64,000 nt of DNA from JAHEEL01 sp963836085 (GCA_963836085.1 CAWIHT010000002.1:62001-126000), one strand, 5' to 3'. Shown: positions 33,022 through 41,378, counted from the stretch's first letter. Numbers and translations: made by a program. Notes: generated by a model from the sequence alone, not told the origin.

Positions 33022-36000
33022 CTACGAATTGAGGAAAGAGCGGCCCGCTTCGCAGAAGGTGCTGAAGTCGCAGCGTTTGCATGCGTCGGACGGTGTCGGT
33101 TCGAAGTCGTCGCGAGCGAAGCGCTGCGTCAGCGTGTCGATGCGCTCACGGGCTGCCGCCAGCCAAGCATCATCAACGCCGACCGATCGCTCCGCGAACT
33201 CGCCCCGACCGAAGAACGCGAACGTCACCGAGAGTTGCTCTGGTGGCGGCGAGGCGACGGCGCCGTCGACGGCGGCGATCGCGTAGGTCTGTAGCTGTAC
33301 ATCGAGCGCCGGGTCGTCCGATGCGCCCCCCGACTTGTAGTCGACGATCTCCCATGTGCCGGGCTCAGGTTCGTAGACGGCGTCGATCCTGCCGCGAACG
33401 CGCACGCTGCCGAACTGAAGATCGATGGGCACTTCGGCGAACCGAGCCGTCTGGTCGGCGAGCCGAGAGTTGAGGAACACGTCGTATGGGTCGGGTCCGG
33501 CCGCGGCCGGTGCATCCTGCTCGAACGGGAGGTCGTAGGCGGTCTCTTCCATGTCCTCGAGCGGCACCCGGCCAAGATTGTGGAGTTCGACCTGGCGGTG
33601 GAATCGAACACCGCGACGAAGGGCCGGTGACGGCTTCATGGGCAAGCGGTCGACGAAGGCCCAGCGGAACTGCTGCGGGCACCTGGCGAGTGTGACCAAG
33701 CCGGTGACGGACGTCGACCGGTCGTCGCTGCGGCGAGCGTCGACCGGTTCCGGTAGCGCTTCGAGGTCGAGCCGCATCTGGCCTGCTTCCGCGGTGGCGG
33801 CCGCTGCGTGTTGCGGATAGGCCTTCAGCCATGAGGGATCGTCCGCTGCGCGTCTCAACGCGTTGGCCCAGCCGGTATCGATGAACAGCGGATCCGGCGC
33901 AGGGGGAGGGGGTATCCACGGCGACTGCTCGATCGGGCCGGGATCTTCCCGAACGGTGGTCGATGCTGCCATGCCTTCGGCGATGGCGAATAGGGCCGAG
34001 GGAGCGCGCGGTCGCTTGCGTTCCGGTGTTCGGCATGAGCCGGTGACGATGAGCCGGTGCCGTGCCCGTGTAACCGCGACGTATGCGGTTCGCCACTCCT
34101 CGGCCTCGTGGTAGTCGCGCAGAATTGCATTTCTGTCCTTCTGGGTTGCTGCCCCGGTGAGATCGGGGAGGCTCTCGGTGTCGAGACGCAGTTCGTATGG
34201 CAGGAATTCGGCCTTGTCGACCGGATTGGCATAGGACGGGGCCCGGGACGGGAAGCCACCCTCGACGACCGATGGGATGATGACGGTGTCCCACTCGAGG
34301 CCCTTCGCGCGGTGAATGGTCAGCAGCGACACGGCGGGGCCTCGCGACGTCGCAATCGCGTCGAGTTCCTTCGGGGCACTCTCGTCCGCGAGGAGACGCA
34401 GATATCGCAGGAACGATCCCAGCGAGGCTCGGCCGACGATCGGCGTCCACGATTCCGCGAGATCGAGGAATCGGTAGAGATTGAGGCGCGCCGAGAGCCC
34501 GGCGTGGTCTTCCATCGCATCGATCTCGGTCCATGCGTGCATGGCACCGAGGATGCTCCTGCACAGTTCGGAGACGGGCGCGCTCTGCGCTTCGACGAGT
34601 AGGCCGCGATAGCGCGATCGGAATTCGGTCAGACGCTCTCGTACCGTTGGCGAGCATCCGCCGACGCTGTCAATCTCGTCGATCGCCTCCATCAGCGTCG
34701 GGGCGGCGGATCCGCGGTGGTGTTCCTTGGTCCACCTGTTGAGCGCCGCGAGGTCACCGAGACCGAGGCGGTAGCCGCTGCCGAGCAGCACTCTCGCAAC
34801 GGCGGTCGTGTCGGACGGATCATCGAGGAGACGGAGCCAGGCGAGGAGGTCGGAGACCTCCGGTACCTCGAGCAGACCGCCGACGGAGGCAACCTCGGTT
34901 GGCACTCCCGCAGCGAGCAGCGCCTCACGGATCGGCCCGATGTCGCGATTCTTCCTCACCAGCACGGCGATCTCGGCCAACGGCGTGCCGTCGGCGTGGG
35001 CCTCTTCGATCATGCCGGCGATCCAGGCAGATTCTTCGATCCGGGTTCCGAGCCATCCAGTCTCGATCGTTCCGGGCCCGGCCTCGGGGCCCGGTTGCAG
35101 CGGGTCGAATGGGTCCTCCCCGTGGATGCGCTCGCGGATGCGGTTGGCGAGATCGAGGATCGCGCGGTCCGAGCGACGGTTGAGCGTGAGCGGCAGCGTC
35201 TCGGCATCGCTTCCATCGGAAAGGGGGAAGTGCCGCACGAAGCCATCGAAGTTCAGCCGCGACGCGCCCCGCCACTCGTAAATGGTCTGGTCCGAGTCGC
35301 CGACGGCGGTGACGGGAAACCCTGAGCCAAAGATTGCCCGGAGCAGCTCTCGCTGGGCCGGATCGGTGTCCTGGTATTCGTCGAGCAGGACGACCTGGTG
35401 TCGGTTGCGAATGCGCTGGGCGATGGTCGGGTGCTGGGTGACGAGTCGATGGGCACGCCCGACCAGATCCGCATAGTCGACGACGCCGAGGCGGGATTTG
35501 GCTTCCACATACGATTCGACGAGGGAGAGCAGTTCGAGTCGGACCGCCCATACGTCGTCACCGCTGTCGACCGGTGGGGCTGCATCGCGAATGGATGAGG
35601 AGTCCAGAAGGTTGTCCCCGATCTGGCCCGCGAGCGTGAACGCCTTGTCGATGACGCCTTTCGGGTAGGTGAGGTCGAGATGCCGGTAGGCAATGCCGCC
35701 GAGGCCCTCTTCGAGGAGCTGGCGTTGATGTGCGGGACCGATGACGGCCGTGTCGCGTTCGACTCCGACGAGCGCACCGAACTCTTGCAGGAGCCGGTAG
35801 GCGAATCCGTGGTACGTCGTGACCTGGACTTCTCGCCCGTCTGCGGTGAGGTTGGGGAGCTCGGCCCGCAACCGATCTCGGAGTTCTCCCGCCGCCTTGT
35901 TCGTGAAGGTGACGCCGAGGGCTGCCTCAGGCTCGACGCCTTCCGAGAGCAGCGCCTTGAGCCGAAGCACGATCGTCGTTGTTTTCCCGGTGCCGGCACC

Positions 36001-36072
36001 TGCCGAGACGCGAAGTGGGACGAGCGGCGCCTCGACGATGGCGGCTTGCTCCGGGGTCAGGCGGAAGGTCAT
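33022..36072 (-). CDS. UvrD-like helicase with RecB-type Fe-S nuclease domain, AdnA-like
   Basis: Protein of 1016 residues. Walker A SAGAGTGKTT is near 23-32 and LLDEYQDTDP near 228. UvrD motifs follow, such as LTIHRAKGLEWD and AVTRARHRL. The C-terminal RecB-family nuclease has GRIDAVYEPEPGTWEIVDYKSG. Four cysteines suited to an Fe-S cluster are present: one in LARCPQQFRWAF and three in the CKRCDFSTFC end. AdnAB unwinds and resects double-strand breaks in Actinobacteria. It follows its partner with ATGA overlap. Assignment as AdnA rather than AdnB rests on gene order and is tentative. Confidence 0.87.
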   Translation of the reverse strand: MTFRLTPEQAAIVEAPLVPLRVSAGAGTGKTTTIVLRLKALLSEGVEPEAALGVTFTNKAAGELRDRLRAELPNLTADGREVQVTTYHGFAYRLLQEFGALVGVERDTAVIGPAHQRQLLEEGLGGIAYRHLDLTYPKGVIDKAFTLAGQIGDNLLDSSSIRDAAPPVDSGDDVWAVRLELLSLVESYVEAKSRLGVVDYADLVGRAHRLVTQHPTIAQRIRNRHQVVLLDEYQDTDPAQRELLRAIFGSGFPVTAVGDSDQTIYEWRGASRLNFDGFVRHFPLSDGSDAETLPLTLNRRSDRAILDLANRIRERIHGEDPFDPLQPGPEAGPGTIETGWLGTRIEESAWIAGMIEEAHADGTPLAEIAVLVRKNRDIGPIREALLAAGVPTEVASVGGLLEVPEVSDLLAWLRLLDDPSDTTAVARVLLGSGYRLGLGDLAALNRWTKEHHRGSAAPTLMEAIDEIDSVGGCSPTVRERLTEFRSRYRGLLVEAQSAPVSELCRSILGAMHAWTEIDAMEDHAGLSARLNLYRFLDLAESWTPIVGRASLGSFLRYLRLLADESAPKELDAIATSRGPAVSLLTIHRAKGLEWDTVIIPSVVEGGFPSRAPSYANPVDKAEFLPYELRLDTESLPDLTGAATQKDRNAILRDYHEAEEWRTAYVAVTRARHRLIVTGSCRTPERKRPRAPSALFAIAEGMAASTTVREDPGPIEQSPWIPPPPAPDPLFIDTGWANALRRAADDPSWLKAYPQHAAAATAEAGQMRLDLEALPEPVDARRSDDRSTSVTGLVTLARCPQQFRWAFVDRLPMKPSPALRRGVRFHRQVELHNLGRVPLEDMEETAYDLPFEQDAPAAAGPDPYDVFLNSRLADQTARFAEVPIDLQFGSVRVRGRIDAVYEPEPGTWEIVDYKSGGASDDPALDVQLQTYAIAAVDGAVASPPPEQLSVTFAFFGRGEFAERSVGVDDAWLAAARERIDTLTQRFARDDFEPTPSDACKRCDFSTFCEAGRSFLNS

Positions 36073-39035
36073 GCGGTGAACGCCTCCTTGCCTTCCGGGA
36101 CAGCCGGGCACGCGATCCGGACCGGGCAGCGGTCACAGTGTGGCCCCGGCGTCGGCGTCCAGTCCTCTGCGGCGATGGACTCGGCGACGGCGGTCATCCG
36201 GTCCTCGATCTCGTCGAGTCGTTCGACGTCGAGCGAGCGGGTGGCGATCGACTGCTGCAGCGGATGCATCGGGAACCACATCTCTGCGGCCGAAGGGATG
36301 CCGTGGGCCGTGATTGCGGGGTCTTCGCGGGCTGCGATCAGATAGAAGCCGAGTTGCAGCGACGTCGACGCATCGGCGGCCGAGACGGGTCGTCCCGTCT
36401 TGTAGTCGACGATGGCAACGCCACCGTCGCGTTGCTCGATGCGGTCGGCGCGTCCGATCCAGCGGGTGGTGTCGCGTGTGACTTCGAGGTCGGTCTCAGA
36501 GCCGATCGGTGAGCCGGGACTCGGCCACAGCGAGTACATGTTCTCCAGCGCGGTGATGGCGCGAGTGCGCCAGGCCTCGTCGAAAGCACCGCCTCCGAAC
36601 ATCCCGGGCTCAACCAGATCATCAAGAACGGCAAGCGCTTCCTCGATGGTTCCGTGGTGGTCCCCGCGTTCGGCGGCGTCGCTCTCGACCCGCTCGAGAA
36701 CGCCGTGGATGAGGTTCCCGAACTCCATGTAGACGCTGGTCTCCGCGCCGATCCCGAGCTTCCGCTCGAGGACGTAGCGGCGGGGACATGTCTCGTAGGC
36801 GTCCGCCTGGCTGGGGGAGAGTCGGAGCGGCTGATGCACGATCCCGGTGTCGATCCCCACGGGCATCGTGCCGGCGAATCGGTCGGGGGACCGGAGGCCG
36901 AGATCGGTGCTCCGTGCGAGGGTCTCGACGGCGGCGAGGCGCTCCGCTGGGAGAGCTGATGGATTCGCCGCCGTGCGCCGAAGGTGTGCTTCGGCCTGGC
37001 CGATGGTGATCGGTCGGCGGGGGCTCTCCGGATTGGCGAGCGCCTCAGCCGTCGTGTTGACCCCGGCCACGAGAGGGAGGAAGCGACTCGGAGACCCACC
37101 GTCGATGTCGAACCCGGAGTCGGTCGCCGTCCACACGACACGCCGGGTGGCCCGCGTCATCGCCGTGTAGGCCAGCCTCCGCTCTTCCTGCAGTCGGAAG
37201 GCGAGGTAGCCGACGGTGTCACTCGGGAGGTGGGGCTGCAGGTGGCGCGTCCCGAGAAGCGAGTCGCGGGTTCGCAGATCGGGGAACGCTCCTTCGACGG
37301 CGTCTGCAATGAAGACCACGTCGAAGTCGAGTCCCTTGGCTTGGTGGAGGGTCGCGACGGTGACGTGGTCGCCCTCATCGGCCTGGTACGACAACAGTGG
37401 ACTTGCCTCGAAGTCCTCCGCCTCGCTATAGCTGCGGTAGTCGAGGAGTGTGCCGTTCGGGTTGCGTTCATTCCACCGATCGATGACCTGAGCGAACGAC
37501 GACCAGGCGGCTCGGTCCTGGTCTCTCATCGGATCGGTGGCCAGGGCGGAGACCTGGGGGAGGGTTGACCACACCTGCCAGAGACCGGCGCGAGCAGACT
37601 CGGCGTTCGCCCAAGCAGGATCGGCGAGGAGATCAGCGAGCGCCGACCCGTCCCGGATGCCGGATCGGACGACACTCGTCCAGGATCGTCCTCCGCCGGT
37701 TCGGTCACGGTCAAGTTCCGCGAGGCGAGCAGGGAGCGTCTCGAACATCGGACCGAGCAGCGTCCGCCGCATCGCCCGGTCCGTCTCAGTCGGGCCGTCG
37801 GCACCGGTCGCAGCGGCAACGAGGTCGAAGATGAACTGGATGACCGGTTGTTCGACAAGGCGAGTGTCGGGCCGATCATGCGGGATCCCCCTCCGGTCGA
37901 GTGCCCGCGACAGAGGAGTGAGGAATCGCGTCTTCGCCCTCGTGAATACGGCGAGACGGTTGAACGGGATGTGTTGCTCGAGGTTGAGTTGGTGGATCTG
38001 GGATGCGATCCACTCCGCCTCCTCAACCTGCTGCGCGAACCGGTACACCTCGACGGATCCTTCGCCAGGTGCAGGCTTGACTCTGCCGGCGGCGCCCGGC
38101 AACTCGTGGGCCGTGATACGCACCGCCGATGTGAGGATCGCTTCCGGGACGCGGAACGAGGTGGTGAGGATGGTGCGTTCAGCGGGTCGGCCCTCGAAGG
38201 CGAAGTCCTTGGGGAACCGGGCGACGTTTTCCACGTCCGCTCCCCGGAAGCTGTAGATCGATTGGTACGGATCGGCCGACGCGGTGAGGTGTCCGTGGTT
38301 GGCGACGAGTCGCTGGAGGAGCACGGATTGTGCGTGTGTGGCGTCCTGGTATTCATCGACGAGCAGGTGGCGGTACTGATCCGCGACCGACTCGACGATG
38401 GCCGGGTCGAGGAGGAGTCCCGCTGCCTCCGCGAGCAGGGTTCCGTAGTCGACGAGAGAACGCTCGCGCAGCATCCGGTCGTAGCGATCGAGGAAGCCGG
38501 CGAGCCCCCGCCAGTCGGCGCGATCGTGTGCCAGGTCTTCAAGGTCGGACGGGCCGATGAGTTGCTCGCGGCATCGGAGGATGAAGTCGGTCACCTCGTC
38601 GGCGAACGTTCGGGTCGTCAGCAGTGGCCGGAATGCCGCCGACCAGGCATCACCGTTCTCGCCTTCGAGGAGTTCTGACACGAGACGCTTCTGGTCGGGA
38701 CCGGGGAGGATGTCGGGAGCTCTGCCCCATCCGCGATCACCCGCGTGAGATTCGAGGAGACGCGCTGCGAAGGAGTGATAGGTCGATACGTCGACGGCGC
38801 CGGTCGGGCCAAGAACTGAGGCTCGAATTCTTCGGTCGAGGTCGGCGGCGCCGCGCCGCGAGAACGACAGCACCAGCATCTCGCGGGCGTGCCCACGCTC
38901 AATCAGGTGGCCTGCCCTCCGGACGAGGAATTCTGTCTTTCCGGTACCTGGACCGCCAACGATCAACTGGGGCCCGGGCGCCGGGAGGACGGCGTCGGCC
39001 CAGTCGCCCGGGTCTACTCGAGTCTCGACGGTCAT
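36069..39035 (-). CDS. UvrD-like helicase with RecB-type Fe-S nuclease domain, AdnB-like
   Basis: Protein of 988 residues from the ATG at 39035, where homology begins and which overlaps the DUF488 stop. Walker A GGPGTGKT is at 27-34, with LLVDEYQDATHAQ and TLHQAKGLDFD following. Nuclease residues are in GRADRIEQRDGGVAIVDYKTG. Cluster cysteines are in YETCPRRYVLE and HCDRCPVRIAC. It is expected to form a heterodimer with the next gene product and load on broken DNA ends. The upstream position in the operon is that of mycobacterial adnB. Confidence 0.87.
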   Translation of the reverse strand: MTVETRVDPGDWADAVLPAPGPQLIVGGPGTGKTEFLVRRAGHLIERGHAREMLVLSFSRRGAADLDRRIRASVLGPTGAVDVSTYHSFAARLLESHAGDRGWGRAPDILPGPDQKRLVSELLEGENGDAWSAAFRPLLTTRTFADEVTDFILRCREQLIGPSDLEDLAHDRADWRGLAGFLDRYDRMLRERSLVDYGTLLAEAAGLLLDPAIVESVADQYRHLLVDEYQDATHAQSVLLQRLVANHGHLTASADPYQSIYSFRGADVENVARFPKDFAFEGRPAERTILTTSFRVPEAILTSAVRITAHELPGAAGRVKPAPGEGSVEVYRFAQQVEEAEWIASQIHQLNLEQHIPFNRLAVFTRAKTRFLTPLSRALDRRGIPHDRPDTRLVEQPVIQFIFDLVAAATGADGPTETDRAMRRTLLGPMFETLPARLAELDRDRTGGGRSWTSVVRSGIRDGSALADLLADPAWANAESARAGLWQVWSTLPQVSALATDPMRDQDRAAWSSFAQVIDRWNERNPNGTLLDYRSYSEAEDFEASPLLSYQADEGDHVTVATLHQAKGLDFDVVFIADAVEGAFPDLRTRDSLLGTRHLQPHLPSDTVGYLAFRLQEERRLAYTAMTRATRRVVWTATDSGFDIDGGSPSRFLPLVAGVNTTAEALANPESPRRPITIGQAEAHLRRTAANPSALPAERLAAVETLARSTDLGLRSPDRFAGTMPVGIDTGIVHQPLRLSPSQADAYETCPRRYVLERKLGIGAETSVYMEFGNLIHGVLERVESDAAERGDHHGTIEEALAVLDDLVEPGMFGGGAFDEAWRTRAITALENMYSLWPSPGSPIGSETDLEVTRDTTRWIGRADRIEQRDGGVAIVDYKTGRPVSAADASTSLQLGFYLIAAREDPAITAHGIPSAAEMWFPMHPLQQSIATRSLDVERLDEIEDRMTAVAESIAAEDWTPTPGPHCDRCPVRIACPAVPEGKEAFTA

Positions 39036-39520
39036 CGGTCGAACGGGAGTGGCGACTCGTGTCGTCGAATGGAACCGTCGGCGAGGATGTGCACGACCGC
39101 GACATCGCGTGCCTGCAGCGCGGGTGCCAGGACCGTCGATCGATGGCACGCGTCTGGGTCCGGCTTCCCTCCGAGAATGACGATCGGCGACACGGTTGCC
39201 AGAGCGATGAGATCGTCGATCGCGCCCGAGTCCTCGGAGAGGGATTGGCGTCCCAGCGTCGCCCCCATCCAGCGGTATCCGATCCCTGCTTCGGCTGCGC
39301 GTTCCTCGAGGCGGCGCCGGCTGAAATCAGGTGTCTTCGGCGTGTCCGGGTCTCGCCGGACGTCGACGATGAGTGAGATGCCGTGTGTGGCGAGGTCCCG
39401 TTCGATGTCGTCGAAGGAACGCTCGCCATGGCCGATGGTCCAGATCGTGTTCGTCAGACGGTGCTCCCTTCTTCGGCCGCGAATGCTGGACAGATGTCCT
39501 GATAGGAGCACCAATCGCAC
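39032..39520 (-). CDS. DUF488 family protein inside the AdnAB operon
   Basis: The DUF488 core begins at NTIWTIGHGERSFDD and contains VDVRRDP, FSRRRLEE, YRWMGATLGR and GKPDPDACHRS. Function is not known in the family. The GTG at 39520 gives 162 residues and a 67-bp overlap with the upstream gene. An in-frame CTG at 39457 lies 6 nt after AAGGGAG, overlaps that gene's stop as CTGA and would begin the protein two residues before NTIW, as in relatives. The shorter 141-residue form may be the real one. The stop overlaps the AdnB-like start (ATGA). Confidence 0.75.
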   Translation of the reverse strand: MRLVLLSGHLSSIRGRRREHRLTNTIWTIGHGERSFDDIERDLATHGISLIVDVRRDPDTPKTPDFSRRRLEERAAEAGIGYRWMGATLGRQSLSEDSGAIDDLIALATVSPIVILGGKPDPDACHRSTVLAPALQARDVAVVHILADGSIRRHESPLPFDR

Positions 39521-40260
39521 AACACGCCGGTCCGTGGCGGGAAGTCATCGGTCTCGATGGCCCGCTCGATGGCAGCCCACAGCGCCTCGAGTTCGCGCTG
39601 CATCGCGTCGAGTTGCTCGTCGTCGACGGGGAGTTCAAGGACGGTCGGCCCCGTGAGGTACATCAGGCGAAGCACGGCCGGGGTCCGGCCCTCGCGGATG
39701 CGGATGAGGAGGGCGTAGATCTTCAGGGCGAAGAAGGCCGACATCGCGTACCGTTCTGGTGGAGCCTTGCCGGTCTTGTAGTCCGTGATCACGAGACCAT
39801 CCGGAGACTCGTCCATCCGGTCGAGGATGCCGCGGATCGTCATGTCGCCGACGGCCTGCGTCATATCCAGTTCGTTCGACAGCGGTTCGAATGACGTCGG
39901 ATCCTCAACCGAGAAGTAGTTGGCGAGAATGCCGAGGCTCTCGATGCCCCACGCGCGCTCGGATTCAACGTCGTCGAACAGATCGGGATAGTCCGTGGCC
40001 TTGTTCTCCTGCCATGCCGCTCGGAACAAGTCATAGAGGCGCTCCGGTGTGCGCTCCACTGCCGGCAGGCCGAACAGACGCTCAAGGGCGAGGTGTGCGG
40101 TGGTCCCTCGGGCTTGGTACACCGTGGGCGCCGTCTTGATCCGGTCGATCGCGCTGAACTTGAACAGTTGCGGGCAGCGTTTGTAGTCGCTGGCTCGCGA
40201 CGGCGAGAGGCTCTTGAGGCCTACGTGCTTCGGATCGCGTTCTTGGGGTTGGGACGTCAT
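39454..40260 (-). CDS. RecB-family PD-(D/E)XK nuclease with Fe-S cysteines
   Basis: Protein of 268 residues from the ATG at 40260. It is a stand-alone nuclease: SPSRASDYKRCPQLFKFS at the start, GILDRMDESPDGLVITDYKTGKA as the catalytic core (Asp and Lys), and CDWCSYQDIC at the end. The four cysteines fit a Fe-S cluster as in AddB and Cas4. It leads a four-gene unit with DUF488 and two AdnAB-like genes. TATAGT 7 nt upstream suggests a leaderless start. Confidence 0.88.
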   Translation of the reverse strand: MTSQPQERDPKHVGLKSLSPSRASDYKRCPQLFKFSAIDRIKTAPTVYQARGTTAHLALERLFGLPAVERTPERLYDLFRAAWQENKATDYPDLFDDVESERAWGIESLGILANYFSVEDPTSFEPLSNELDMTQAVGDMTIRGILDRMDESPDGLVITDYKTGKAPPERYAMSAFFALKIYALLIRIREGRTPAVLRLMYLTGPTVLELPVDDEQLDAMQRELEALWAAIERAIETDDFPPRTGVLCDWCSYQDICPAFAAEEGSTV

Positions 40261-40267
40261 ATCGAGG

Positions 40268-40273
40268 ACTATA
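40268..40273 (-). promoter_or_regulatory. Leaderless -10 hexamer of the nuclease operon
   Basis: TATAGT on the minus strand, 7 nt from the ATG at 40260. Confidence 0.5.
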
Positions 40274-40329
40274 CGGCACCGGTGTGACACGAACCACAGA
40301 CGTGTAACTCACCCCGAGCGGCAGAACGG

Positions 40330-40401
40330 GAAAACTGGCGAAAGCACGCGAAAACTGTGCACGCTCATGGGTTGACATGACGATGACGGCTCGCGTATCT
40401 T
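40330..40401 (+). promoter_or_regulatory. Promoter and direct-repeat operator of structured RNA I
   Basis: GAAAACTG occurs at 40330-40337 and 40350-40357, exactly 20 bp apart. TTGACA at 40372-40377 and TATCTT at 40396-40401 follow, with an 18-nt spacer. The repeats on one helical face suggest a dimeric regulator. The same pair precedes the second RNA. Confidence 0.6.
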
Positions 40402-40407
40402 CTCACT

Positions 40408-40836
40408 CACTCGAACGGTTTCGGCCGGGAGAGCGACCCGGACGGGTGAGCCTCTGAGCTCCACCGCCGCGGACGAGGGATACCTCGGAAGCGACGGTCC
40501 GCACGGGTCGCCGGGTGCATCGGCCTCGGTCGATTCCCCGGCACGGCAACCCTCCCTTCGGGGCGGGAGGTCGGTGGCAGTCGGGTCACCCAGATCCCGA
40601 TGCGCCACAGCGCACCGTCGAGAGGCGGGGCGATGTCCGAGCGGGGCTCTGGGGTTCCGAACGGATGGGCAACGGCCGACGGGCAACGGGTCACACCGGA
40701 GCACGAAGGAACCGGGCCACGTCGGAGGCGACGGCGAGAGCCGGAGCCGAAGACACGTCGAGATGGCGCAAGCTGTTTCGGCTGAGAACCCCGAGAGGGC
40801 GAGGCGAGAGCCGAGCTTTCTCGGGGTTTCTCGCGT
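40408..40836 (+). ncRNA. Candidate structured RNA I (about 430 nt)
   Basis: This lies in the 1.1-kb gap between the nuclease operon and the PH-domain gene. It starts after a good promoter and ends at a strong hairpin with a T-rich tail. It holds a CCC-UUCG-GGG hairpin at 40554-40563 and long GC stems such as GCCGGG/CCCGGC, but no ORF with coding character. Open frames across it are rich in Arg, Pro and Gly and match nothing. It is not recognisable as RNase P RNA, tmRNA, SRP RNA or a known riboswitch. Transcription on the plus strand is inferred from promoter and terminator. Confidence 0.5.
40787..40832 (+). terminator. Terminator of RNA I
   Basis: A perfect 10-bp stem AACCCCGAGA/TCTCGGGGTT encloses a 22-nt loop that itself can fold, followed by TTCTCG. 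The second terminator 540 bp downstream shares both arms and the tail. Confidence 0.7.
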
Positions 40837-40847
40837 GGTGGGTCACC

Positions 40848-40890
40848 AGTCGCCAGTCGCCGGTACGAATGGCCGGGTGGCGGAGCCGCT
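40848..40890 (+). repeat. Dispersed GTCGCC repeat with downstream arm, copy 2
   Basis: AGTCGCCAGTCGCCGGTA at 40848-40865 continues into a 29-nt stretch ending CGGAGCCGCT. The same downstream stretch recurs at 43461-43490 behind another GTCGCC copy, so the repeat unit is longer than its core. Confidence 0.5.
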
Positions 40891-40993
40891 GGGTAGCGGG
40901 GTAGCTGAGGCAGACGACGGGGGAGTTCGGACCTTTGTAGGTCTTCTTGTGCTCGCAGATCGATGCTCGTAGCTCGTGGCTGTGCGTCTTCGC

Positions 40994-41064
40994 GAAAAGT
41001 GTTTTTCGGTCGCGAAAACTGATCAGGGTTTTGGCTGGACGTAGAGGTTCTCATCACGTACCTT
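40994..41064 (+). promoter_or_regulatory. Promoter and direct-repeat operator of structured RNA II
   Basis: GAAAAGTG at 40994-41001 and GAAAACTG at 41014-41021 are again exactly 20 bp apart. TTGGCT at 41031 and TACCTTCTC from 41059 align with the TTGACA and TATCTTCTC of RNA I, although the spacing here is wider, so promoter strength is unclear. Confidence 0.5.
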
Positions 41065-41070
41065 CTCGTT

Positions 41071-41378
41071 TGTCGCCGGGACGGGAGACTGGACCGGAGG
41101 CATTCGGCCCGCAAGGGCCGGCCCGAAACCCGCAAGGGGGACGGGAGCGTCTGACCGGGCGCCCCTCGAGAGAGACGGCGCCGGCTCCGCAAGGGGCCAC
41201 CGGAAGCGGCCCTCGGGCCGGGACCGGCTGGAAAGACACCTCGCCGGACGACTTCGGTCGGGCGGTGAGACACGAACGGTCGCAAGGCCGCTCGTATCGG
41301 CGGAGTCGGCCCCTCGGGGCAGGGTTCGTCGGAACGGGACACCCCGAGAGGGCGCAAGCTTTCTCGGGGTTTCTCGCG
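41071..41378 (+). ncRNA. Candidate structured RNA II (about 310 nt, many tetraloop hairpins)
   Basis: A dense run of short GC stems closed by tetraloops. GCAA loops occur at 41105-41120 (6 bp), 41129-41138, 41183-41198 (6 bp), 41277-41290 (5 bp) and in the terminator. A UUCG loop closes CGAC/GUCG at 41249-41260 inside a longer stem. CTCG and GAAG loops occur near 41309-41320 and 41200-41209. This pattern is what a stable functional RNA shows, not a coding region. It has no match to families I know. It ends 38 nt before the PH-domain gene, so a leader role for that gene is possible, but the terminator and the separate TACACT promoter argue for an independent RNA. Confidence 0.58.
41341..41376 (+). 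terminator. Terminator of RNA II
   Basis: A continuous 13-bp stem ACCCCGAGAGGGC/GCTTTCTCGGGGT (two G-U pairs) is closed by GCAA and followed by TTCTCG. Both arms match the RNA I terminator. Confidence 0.72.

Noticed and set aside
39454..40260. Cas4-like CRISPR adaptation nuclease
   Set aside because: The RecB fold with four cysteines resembles Cas4, but there are no cas genes or repeats, and the operon partners are AdnAB-type repair helicases.
40528..40548. T-arm-like sequence GGTCGATTCCCCGG suggesting a tRNA
   Set aside because: The flanking five bases do not pair to form a T stem, and no anticodon or acceptor stem fits around it.
40407..41357. Open reading frame of 316 codons on the minus strand across the RNA region
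   Set aside because: Composition is dominated by Arg, Pro, Ser and Gly with no domain, no ribosome site and no family resemblance. It lies antisense to foldable RNA with promoter and terminator signals on the plus strand. Stop-free frames are common at this GC content.
40408..41378. RNase P RNA, tmRNA or other standard housekeeping RNA
   Set aside because: The conserved RNase P block GAGGAAAGUCC and its ACAGAA and GUAAACCC motifs are absent, no tRNA-like ends of tmRNA are seen, and no SRP GGAAG/asymmetric loop context is found.
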